From assembly GCA_015832175.1 (NCBI GenBank), contig WJXW01000005.1, positions 1,054,001 through 1,118,000 of the forward strand: a stretch of 64,000 bases of DNA, read 5' to 3'. Positions 54,517 to 63,384 of the stretch are shown here, one piece after another. The position numbers and the translations under genes are program-made. Below the pieces are notes generated by a model. It saw nothing but the letters and a program-made list of their open reading frames with translations, made no database searches and was not told the DNA's origin. Source of the stretch: Paraphaeosphaeria minitans (Eukaryota; Ascomycota; Dothideomycetes; Pleosporales; Didymosphaeriaceae). Each line of letters begins with the position of its first letter. Positions within the stretch are counted from its first letter, which is position 1.

Positions 54517-55053
54517 TGTTAAATCGAAGAGGGTAGCTAGTCCTAAAGGGTTAAAGTTAGTTCTTAGGGAGAAGTACTTATATAGATTAAAAAGTTTTAT
54601 TAATATAAAAATATCTTATAAAGTATAATAAGTTAATAATATAGCCTAAGTTTAATCTAAATAATAGATTAATAAATAGGTTAAATATTATTAGGATTCA
54701 GCCGCGCGCGAGCAGCGGGGCGCGAGCTTATTAGACTACTAGTCTACTAGAGTCAGCTAACTAAGTAGTTAGATAACAGGTCACGGGTTCTAAGGGTCCT
54801 AAGGACCACACAGGCCTCGCCCGCATAGGAACTCTAGAACGCGTAGGACTCGCCCACACAGGACTCTAGGACGTATAGGACTCTAGGACATATAGGATTC
54901 TAGGACGTGTGGGACTACTTAGTATATAGGAACGCGAGAATAAGCTTCTTATACTTATATTTAATCTATTTATTAATCTATTATTTAGATTCTAGTAGAC
55001 TAAATTGTTAATTTATTACACTTTGTAAGATACTATTATATTAATAAGACTTT
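54517..55053 (+). repeat. LTR-derived unit with inverted ends and a GC-rich core
   Basis: It starts TGTTAAATCGAAGAGGGTAG, matching the first bases of the LTRs at 55,054, 61,286 and 62,296, and follows LTR sequence to about 54,690. A less RIP-affected core (about 54,690-54,950) contains CCGCGCGCGAGCAGCGGGGC and about three and a half 17-bp units of the type GGACTCTAGGACGTATA. The end (about 54,955-55,050) is the reverse complement of the LTR segment 55,120-55,215. It could be a solo LTR with a rearranged middle or two partial LTRs in opposite orientation. Confidence 0.7.
54850..54935. repeat. 17-bp GGACTCTAGGACGTATA-type tandem repeat
   Basis: Tandem units of about 17 bp with the core GGA(C/T)TCTAGGAC(G/A)T(A/G)T(A/G) sit in the GC-richer core of the LTR-derived unit. 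Upstream lie looser relatives (AACTCTAGAACGCGTAGG). Confidence 0.8.
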
Positions 55054-55452
55054 TGTTAAATCCAAGAGGGTAGCTAGTCCTAAAGGTTTAAGGTTGGTTC
55101 TTAGGCAGGAGTACTTACAGAAGGTAGAAGGTCTTATTAATACAATAGTATTTTACAAAGTGTAATAAGTTAACAATTTAGTCTACTAGAATCTAAATAA
55201 TAGATTAATAAATAGATTAAACACAAGTATAGAGAGTCCATCCTTGCGTTCCTATATACTAAGTAAAGTCCGCTCTATAGGGAGCGCTCTGTAGAGAGCG
55301 CTCTATAGAGAGTGGTTACGTGTATTATACTCTAGTACAGAGTAATTAAGCGCTCTATAGAGAGCAGTTATATAACTTCTTTATTTAAAGCGTAGCTAGT
55401 ATTAAATCCCCACTTAATCCTTACTACGTGCCCACTAGGTACAAAACTAGCT
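55054..55452 (-). repeat. 3' LTR of the minus-strand gypsy element
   Basis: A 399-bp match to 61,286-61,684 with many C/T and G/A differences. On the plus strand it starts TGTTAAATCCAAGAGGG. The middle holds palindromic units of the type GCGCTCTATAGAGAGC (about 55,270-55,365). The sequence next to it on the right (GGCAGGAAGC on the minus strand) is purine-rich and may be the polypurine tract. Confidence 0.88.
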
Positions 55453-55639
55453 TCCTGCCATTATATAGATTTTAGATCCTAATATTATCCCCTCTCTTTT
55501 ACAAATTTGTCCTAAATTATATATTTAGATCTTAGCTATTATTACGTAAGCTATTCTACTAACCCCACTTACTATAAGTACGTCTGTTAGCATTATACCT
55601 AGTAACTCTACTATTTAAAAACATTAATTGTATCGCAAG

Positions 55640-56070
55640 ATCTAAGAAGCTAATATTATTATAGAGAATCCTTACATTAACTACAGTTTTAAAGGTTCTA
55701 TTTACTATATTATACTAGGTTTAGGTTTAAAGTGTTTTAAATATATTCGCTTAGGTTGTCCTTATGTGAACATAAGCTAGTTGTTACTAGATAAGACTTA
55801 CAAGGAGTATAAGAAGAAAATTAAAAAGGATAAAAAGGCGTTGTCTCTCCTAATAGTGCAGTTATTACAAAATAAGAAGATACTAGCTTAGGCTAAAGAG
55901 CGTGCTTATAAGAAAATGTTATGTCTGGCTATAAAAATAACTATAAATAGTAAGGACATAAATGCGGATACTATTAATTGTCCTACTGCTACAGCGACTG
56001 TTAGTTACTCTATAGTAATGTAGTTAACGCTTAATATAGTAGATACTATAGTATTAGTACTATAATCCTC
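55640..56070 (+). pseudogene. Degraded antisense Cys-rich/coiled-coil frame inside the gypsy element
   Basis: On the plus strand, opposite to gag-pol, the frame reads VRLGCPYVNIS, then LLLDKTYKEYKKKIKKDKKA, LSLLIVQLLQNKKILA, AKERAYKKMLCLAIKITINS and ending near CPTATATVSYSIV, with few stops. An upstream part has remnants of Cys-rich sequence (CFKYIRLG). A diverged counterpart lies at 62,910-63,360 in the same position of the second element. The paired, conserved position suggests a real former gene of this element family. Its function is unknown. Confidence 0.55.
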
Positions 56071-56089
56071 CTAGGTATATTCGTATTTC

Positions 56090-59000
56090 TAATAGAATTC
56101 CTTAATCTTTTGCTAACAGTTTCCTAGATTGTTTTTTAGTTCCTAAGTGTTTTCGCTATATGGGTAACCTTTTCACTTAATAAAATACATATTATTATAC
56201 TAATTGTATTCTAGGATTCTTTTAACCTTAAATTTATTTTCTTTCTTAGTCTAGTAGTAGAAGGTGGTTTTAACTAGTGTATTAGGGTCTGCTAGTTCTA
56301 GTAGTAATATGTAGAATACTAGGTGTATCTTTGCATCTGGCGGTAGTTCTAACTTATAGTTCACTAGTAATATTTGCTCAGAAATGTAAAATAGTCTAAC
56401 TTTAATGTAATCTAGTTTCTTGTGTTTCTTCTTCTAAGTTTAAAGGTTCTTTGTAAGTAGATATGCTTTATCCCCCTTCTTTAGCTAAGGTGCTATTTTT
56501 TATTTTTAGTTTTAGTATAAAATTAATTGCTACTAAGCTTTCTTAAGATTCTCTTAGAGTTGTTAGTGTATTTTCTTTATATTTTCTACTATATCTATAG
56601 CTTCTTTTGCTTTAATTATTGTAGGAAATTGTTAATTAAAGAGATGTAAGTGTCTTCTATAGTTTATATAGAACAGTGTATGTCCTAATACTACTAATAC
56701 TTTATTATTATAGGCTAACTATACTATAGTTAGTAATAAAACCTAGTTATTCTTCTAACTGTTACAGTAGATGCGTAGGTACGTTTCTATAGTTTGGTTC
56801 GTACGTTCTGTCTATCTATCTATTTGTGGATAGTAAGCTGTTAATAGCTTTTATTTTGTTCTAAGTAGGGCTATAAGCGTTGTCTAATAATTTAACATAA
56901 AGAGCTTATCTCTATCGCTAATAATTATTTTTGGGATTCTGTAGTGTCTAATTAGTTAGTCTAGGATAAGAAAAGTAAGTTCCTTTGCCGTTATTCTTTT
57001 AAGGCATAGAATAAACTTAACATACTTAGTTAGTTAGCAGACTATTACTAGTATACTGTTGTATTTAATTCCTATTGTTAGATCCTTAGAGTTTAGAATT
57101 CCTGTAATAAAATCTATAGTAATGTTTTCCTATAGTGCTGTTAGTATTCTAATTACTTATATTTCTCTATATTTAGGATGTGTGCTATATTTGTTTCTCT
57201 AGCATTCTGCACATTTATAGATATAAGTTGTTATAGCTTCCTTAATTCCTTTAAAGGTATAATTCCTTTAGATAAGTTCTATTATCTTTGTAATACCTAG
57301 GTGTCCGTATATAGGGTTATTATAGTATTGTTAGATAATCTTAGTTTGTAGATGTTCTAGAACTTCTTAGTTAACTACTAAAAGTTAATTTAGTTCTACT
57401 GTTAGTTCTAGAGATCTATTTTTAGCTTTGCAAAGGATTGCGGAGAAGGTTTTTGCCTTTTCTCCTACTAGATTACTTTGTTAGCTAAGAGCGTCTGCTC
57501 TGCCATTTTCTTTTCTAGCTATATAGATAATTTTAAACTTATACTGCCTAGTGGTCTATAACTATCTTTGTTATTGTGGCGTAAGTTCTTTTATTATTGT
57601 GAACCTTAGAAAGTTTTTATAATCTATATAGATTTCTAGTGTTAAGTAACTAAGCGTGTAAATCCTCTAGTGCTTTAAGGCTTTAATAATAGCGTAGAGT
57701 TCTTTATTGTATACGTTATATCGTGTTTCGGCGTTATTAAATTTGTATAAGTAATAGGCAATTAGGTGCTATTTACTATTACGTTCTTATTTAGCGTAGG
57801 CGCCTAGCGTAAGATCGCTAGTATCTGTTTTAAAGTGTAGTAGTTTATTACTTCTAAAATAAATAAGGATAGGTTCTATAATATATACTATCTTAAGGAG
57901 TTAGAATAACATTCTATACTTATCTATCTATTTAAAGGGTACGTCCTTTTTTATAAGATTTATTAAAGGTATTATAACCTTTACGTAATTTTAAATAAAT
58001 TGTTAGTTAAATCTATAGAATTGTAAGAATTTTTGGATATTCTTAGCTGTCTTTAGTATTAGCTAGTTCTTAATATATTCGACTTTACTTAGTGCTATCT
58101 TAATTCCTTCTGTGGTAATAATGTGTCCTAGGAATTTAAGTTATTTAACGTTAAACTTACATTTCTTAAGTTTAATACAAAGGCATACTTTGTCTAGTGC
58201 TTCTAGCACTATCTATACATACTTAGTGTGGTCTAATTTGTTTTTAGAAAAGACGAGGATATTATCTATATACGCGATAACAAATATGTCCAGATATTTG
58301 TAGAGTATATTGTTAATAAGTGCTATAAAAGCTGCTGGTGTATTTGTAAGTCTAAATGGCATAATCTTATACTTAAATAGTCTATAGCGTGATTAAAACG
58401 CTGTTTTCTATTCTTTACCTTTCTTAATTTATATAAGGTGGTAACTGTCTCTTAGATCTATTATTATGAATATCTTGGCTTAAGATAGTTAATCTCGTAA
58501 CTCTGTAATATTTAGTAGTAGATATTAGTTTTTTATTGTTATGTTGTTAAGTTGTTAGTAGTTAACGTATAGTCTGTCTAATCCATCCTTTTTCTTAATA
58601 AATATAAAAGGGCTTACTGCTAGTAACTTTAATAGTTATATATATTCTTTCTTAAGGTTTATCTTAATAAAATTACGTTCTTTAAGGAGTTCTTCTCCTG
58701 TTTTGCTATATAGTGGTTTAAAGGGTGGTGTCTTCCCTTTTTCTAGGTCTATTATAAGATCCTAGGGTTAATATTCTAGTAGGTTTGCTTTTCCTTCTTT
58801 TTCTGTAAATATATGTGTCTATTTCCTGTACTCTCTTAGTAAGGTAAGGGGTGTACTATCCTCCTCCTTTTTACGCTTTTTAACCTAGTAGTTCCTGCCA
58901 GCGTCTACTAAGGTGTGCTTCTGTTTTTTAACTATCTATTATAGTATTATATTGTTAATAACTCCCTTATCTACTATTATTTTTAGTTAATGCGTAGGCT

Positions 59001-60210
59001 TTGCTTATAATATATAATTACAGCGTTTAAACAATATTTTCTTTATACCCTAGTTAATCTACAGGTTGTATATTATTAACTAAGGTATTTCTAAGACTAA
59101 CTTATACTTAGATTCTAGTAAGATATCTAAGGTAAGTTTCTCTCTATGTCCTTAGACTGTTATTATAGTAGTGACCTCCTAGTATATCTAAGGTGTCTTA
59201 GGTATTAAGGATCTATTTACGACATAGATAATATAAGGTACTTCTTTCTCTAATATTATAAGTCCTGCTTATCTTACTATCTAATAAGATATAAAGTTTC
59301 TTTCTACTCTTAAGTCTACAAGAGCTTAAGCCTATATTCCTTTAAGCTATACTAGTAGCTTAATTAATGCTATACTTACTATAGCATTTAATTTAATAAA
59401 GGCGTTTTCTTATCTAAGTCTAGGTCTAAAAAAGACATCTATTTGTGTAGGTTATAGTTAAGTTTAGGTGCCTAGTATGCGTTTCTAAGCATTTGCTTCT
59501 ATTGTTATTCTTAAGTATGTGGCTTATATAGATTGTCTTCTTCTTTTTCCTATAAGGATATTTTTCTATTTTTCCTCCTGCGGTCTTTACTGTTCCTGTG
59601 TACTAGTTAAATTAGTAGTTCTGTTATTACTTCTTATATAGGGTAGTTTATAAAGCTGTTAAAATGTTTAGCTATATAGTAGTATTTACAGTCTTAGTTT
59701 AGATACGTGTACTAGTATAGTTGTATATAGTCTCTATTAACAAGTATGTTATAGTATTTGTTACCCTTTAGCGTAAGGTAAGGAAAGTATTTTACTTATT
59801 ATTTATTCTAGAGGTGTTTATTATAAGCTGTAATAGGGTAGTCTATCTATATTTATCTATAGCGCAGTTTCCTTCTAAGTTATTTCTTATTCTCCTTTTT
59901 CTCCACCTTATATTATGCATATATTGGTTCTTTGCAATACGTCCATATATAGAATTAGTATATAAGATTTTAGTGGTCTAGGTAGTACTTTAGTACGTAG
60001 TCTAATTTCTTATTTTTATAGGGTTGCATCCCTTTTAGTGCCTAGTAGGGTTCTATATAGTCCTAAATATTTAGTTTATACTTAGGTAATATAGGGTTGT
60101 CTTCTTCCCGCCTACTTTATAGGTAAGGAGTAGGAGATCTTAGTATCTCTTCTACGTCTTCTATATTATGGTATACGTTAGAGTTGTCTTCTAGATCTTT
60201 GTATAATTAT
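56090..60210 (-). pseudogene. RIP-degraded gypsy pol (protease-RT-RNase H-integrase-chromodomain)
   Basis: Read on the minus strand. Protease region at about 59,220-59,340: ALVDLRVERNFIS, where the catalytic DSGA-type triad has become DLRV. Reverse transcriptase at about 58,000-58,640: FIFIKKKDGLDRLYVNY, FKYKIMPFRLTNTPAAFIAL, FVIAYIDNILVFSKN (active site YxDD now YIDN), LKFLGHIITTEGI. RNase H at about 57,780-57,850: FKTDTSDLTLGAY. Integrase zinc region at about 57,200-57,310 (GHLG, KCAEC), core at about 56,770-57,130 (TIDFITG, ISDRDK, TERTNQTIETYLRIYC). Chromodomain at about 56,160-56,235: FKVKRILEYN and FIK...KGYP. Stops are throughout and mostly derive from Gln or Trp codons. Confidence 0.88.
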
Positions 60211-60339
60211 AAGTTAGGTAAATCTAATCGCTTACTTTATTCTAGTGTAATATATTAGTAACTAAATAGCGTTGTAATAACTTCTTATTCCTTATTAGGT
60301 TCTTAGTCCTTAATAGTTAGTATATTTAACTTAGTTTAA

Positions 60340-61255
60340 TAGACTTTGTTCTTTAATCTACAGTTCCTGGCTATGTGGCCTAGTTTGCTATATATAAAGC
60401 ATTTATAGGTCTTAGTTATTAGTTATTAACTTCTATTAGAGACGTGTTTATTAGGCTGCTTAGGGCCTATCCTTCCTTTTTTTCCTTTGCCTATATAGTT
60501 AAACTAGACATCTTCTATTAGTTCGTATCTCTAGTAGTTCCTTAGCTATTACTTTTAGATAATTTTAACAAGGTTCTTATAAACCACTTTTACTAGTTAT
60601 CTAAAGCTTATCGCTCTAGGGTTTTAGTAGAGCTCTTATTACAATAAAAACCACTCTCTATTAATTCTAATAGTTTCTTTATATAGTTCCTTAAGGTTAG
60701 CAATTTGTGCACTACTACGTAAGAGTTTCTTACATAATTTCTATTTAAGTTCTTATTTATATATATCCTAAAGAGATTTATTATTCTAGTTAAGTTACAT
60801 AGCGTATCTATGAAACTTAGCTATATACTTAGCTACTAATTATTTCTAAGTTATAGTCTAAATCTTTACTTTTGTAATAGAGTCCTTATTAGCAATCCTA
60901 AAGAGTTATTTAGGGCATTTCTTAAAGTTATTATAATTCTTAATAATATTAACTATATTAGCGTACTTGTTTACGTAATTATTATTATTATTGTTATAGT
61001 CTATTCCTAGATACTTTTTAAGGTAAGAATAGATCTATAATCCTATATCTCCTTGCATGTATATTGCTGCAAAAATAACCTTCATTTTATTTTTAAGGAG
61101 TTTGTCTAAGTTAAAGAAGTAGAGGTCTAACTTAAGAATCTAGACGTTAGTTTAAGATTATTTACTAAAGTAGAGATTAGGTTTATGCGCCTTACTACTA
61201 TCTTTTATAGGAGTAATCTTAGCCGCACCTAAAGCTATAGAAGAGGTAGAAGTTT
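60340..61255 (-). pseudogene. RIP-degraded gypsy gag with CCHC zinc knuckle
   Basis: Minus-strand frames give gag-like sequence, clearest in the inverted copy at 61,770-62,295 (LDLYFFNLDKPLKD, IYMRGDIRL, KYANAVNIIKNYNNFKKCLK, LVAKYIAKFCRYAV). The zinc knuckle at about 60,355-60,405 reads CFIYSKLGHIARNC; the second Cys of the CX2CX4HX4C pattern is now Tyr, a TGT to TAT change as expected from RIP. Gag is followed to the left by the protease region of pol. Confidence 0.82.
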
Positions 61256-61285
61256 GTAAAGTACTTATATTAAGGGTATTTAAGA

Positions 61286-61684
61286 TGTTAAATCTAAGAG
61301 GGTAGCTAGTCCTAAAGGGTTAAAGTTAGTTCTTAGGCAGGAGTACTTATAGAAGGTAGAAGGTCTTATTAATATAATAGTATCTTACAAAGTGTAACAA
61401 GTTAACAATTTAGTCTACTAGAATCTAAACGATAGATTAATAAACAGATTAAACATAAGTATAGAGAGTCTATCCTCGCGTTTCTATATACTAAGTAAAG
61501 TCTGCTTTGTAGGGAGCGCTCTGTAGAGAGCGCTCTGTAAAGAGCAGTTACGTATATTATACTCTGGTACAGAGTAATTAAGCGCTCTATGGAGAGTAGT
61601 TACGTAACTCCTTTATTTAAGGCGTAGCTAGTATTAAATCCCTACTTAATCCTTACTACGTGCCCACTAGGTATAAAACTGGCT
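61286..61684 (-). repeat. 5' LTR of the minus-strand gypsy element
   Basis: Pairs with 55,054-55,452 over the full 399 bp. Plus-strand start TGTTAAATCTAAGAGGG. It carries the same repeated GAGCGCTCTGTAGAGAGCGC units (about 61,512-61,550) and a further one near 61,580. Right after it, at about 61,690, inverted LTR sequence begins. Confidence 0.88.
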
Positions 61685-62295
61685 AATAACTCTCTACCTT
61701 TTGTAAGTACTTCTACCTAAGACCTAACCTTAACCCTTTAGAACTAGCTACCCTATTAGATTTAATACCTTAAACACCCTTAATATAAGTACTTTATAAA
61801 CTCCTACCTCTTCTACAGCTTTAGGTGCCGCTAAGATTACTCCTATAAAAAATAGTAGTAAGGCGCATAAACCTAATCTCTACTTTAGTAAATAATTTTA
61901 AACTAACGTCTAGATTCTCTAGTTAGACCTCTACTTCTTTAACTTAGATAAACCCCTTAAAGATAAAAAGAAAGTTATTTTTATAGTAATATACATGCGA
62001 GGAGATATAAGATTATAGATCTATCTCTACCTTAAAAAATACCTAGGAATAGACTATAATAATAATAATAATAATAATTACGTAAATAAGTACGCTAATG
62101 CAGTTAATATTATTAAGAATTATAATAACTTTAAGAAATGCCTTAAACAACTCTTTAAAATCGCTAATAAGAACTCTATTATAAAAGTAAAGATTTAGAC
62201 TATAACTTAGAAATAGTTAGTAGCTAAGTATATAGCTAAGTTTTGTAGATACGCTGTGTAACTTAACTAGGATAATAAATCTCTCTAGGACATGT
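61685..62295 (+). mobile_element. Plus-strand gypsy fragment: LTR end plus gag, truncated
   Basis: Starts with about 80 bp of inverted LTR end (61,690-61,770; ACCCTTTAGAACTAGCTACC) and continues into gag in the plus orientation. Recognisable pieces are PLKDKKKVIFIVIYMRGDIR, KYLGI, YVNKYANAVNIIKNY, NFKKCLKQLFKIANKN and LVAKYIAKFCRYAV. A run of AAT repeats sits near 62,060-62,078. It is cut at 62,295 by the next LTR. Confidence 0.82.
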
Positions 62296-62505
62296 TGTTA
62301 AATCTAAGAGGGTAGCTAGTCCTAAAGGGTTAAGGTTGGTTCTTAGGCAGGAGTACTTACAGAAGGTGGAAGGTTTTATTAATACAATAGTATCTTACGA
62401 AGTGTAACAAGTTAACAATTTAGTCTACTAGAATCTAAACAATAGATTAATAAACAGATTAAATATAAGTATAGAGAGCCTATCCTCGCGTTCCTATATA
62501 CTTTA
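62296..62505 (-). repeat. LTR segment shared with the first element
   Basis: About 210 bp close to 61,286-61,495 and 55,054-55,262. Identity ends sharply at the point where the other copies read ACTAAGTAAAGTC, so this LTR is a recombinant or a different subfamily. Confidence 0.85.
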
Positions 62506-62909
62506 AGTGATTAGTAGACTAATCGCTCTAATTAAACTAATTAAGCACTAATTAGTTACTTAGTATATTAAGTGCTTAGTCTAATTAGTTATCTTAGCGC
62601 TCTAATCACACTAATTAGGTTACGTAACCTTTTGTGCTGTGCTACTTAAATAACAAATATAGATACATATAAAGATCCTAGGAGGCCTAGCCTTTAGATG
62701 TTAATATTATCTCTCTCTTTACTAGGATTTGTCCTTAAATTATATAACTGTGTCTTACGCCTAGTTATAACTAGAGCTTGCTCTATATTATAAGTAGCGT
62801 TAGCTTACTTATATTATGCCTTAATAACCTTCTAAGTCTAGCACTACCTATTACTATTACTTAACTAATTTTATTAACTCCTTTAGCAAAGTTATAGTTA
62901 AGAAATACT

Positions 62910-63360
62910 TAATATATATAAAATATAACTGTGTTTATAAGGTTTATGTTTAGTCTAGAAAATATAGGGAATATGTTTATTAAGGTTAACGTTGCAATAT
63001 GCGCGTTTTAGAGTTTAAGTTTAAGCGTTTATTAGCGGAGAAAGAGAAATTGTGTGTGTAGATAAAAAAGTTAAAAGAAACACAGAAGGCTGCGTTTAAG
63101 GCCTATAAGAAGGCGTTAGAGAAGTTATAAGTTACATATATACGCGAAGATTAGTTGCGTTAGTAAATAGACTTACTAGATAAGCGTACTAAGGATGTAA
63201 TAGTAGTTAAGGAAAAGAATATTAAAGAGGCTAAATTTTGTAAGGCTATTAATCTAGTAGTTAATAAGACTCTTTTAGGTCCCTTCTTGTCCCCTGCGAT
63301 ATAGAGCGCTTTTAAGGATTTCTTATTAGAATTCTAGGATAATCTAGTGTCTTTACTGTC
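62910..63360 (+). pseudogene. Antisense Cys-rich/coiled-coil frame in the second gypsy element
   Basis: Plus-strand frame with few stops: KYNCVYKVYV, then SRKYREYVY and RCNMRVLEFKFKRLLAEKEK, LCVQIKKLKETQKAAFKAYK, KALEKL, then RTKDVIVVKEKNIKEAKFCK, AINLVVNKTLLGPFLSPAI and SAFKDFLLEF. A Cys-containing N-terminal part (several Cys probably lost to Tyr) is followed by a Lys/Glu/Leu coiled coil. It lies in the same place and orientation as 55,640-56,070 but is strongly diverged in sequence. Function unknown. Confidence 0.55.
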
Positions 63361-63384
63361 TTAGGTATAAATGTTATTATACTG

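Larger units (their letters stand above)
55054..61684 (-). mobile_element. Nearly full-length Ty3/gypsy chromovirus, RIP-inactivated
   Basis: About 6.6 kb bounded by two same-orientation LTR copies of about 399 bp (55,054-55,452 and 61,286-61,684). On the minus strand the order is gag with CCHC knuckle, protease, reverse transcriptase, RNase H, integrase and chromodomain: a Metaviridae chromovirus layout. Every domain is recognisable but riddled with stops, and several catalytic residues are changed in the way RIP predicts. Between the chromodomain and the left (3') LTR lies an extra antisense frame. The element cannot be active. Confidence 0.9.
60762..62295. repeat. Large inverted repeat (palindrome) of gag plus LTR start
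   Basis: The left arm (about 60,762-61,365: gag then the first 80 bp of the LTR) is the reverse complement, with many RIP-type differences, of the right arm (about 61,690-62,295). About 325 bp of LTR lies between. It reads as two head-to-head element 5' ends sharing one LTR. Confidence 0.85.

Noticed and set aside
54755..54815. tRNA-like A-box/B-box pattern (AGCTAACTAAGTAGTTAG then GGGTTCTAAG)
   Set aside because: The spacing between the two boxes is too short for a tRNA, no acceptor stem pairs, and the stretch lies inside the LTR-derived unit. At best it is a distant remnant.
58112..58303. 63-codon ORF in the AT-rich block
   Set aside because: Lies antisense to the reverse transcriptase remnant and is a chance opening.
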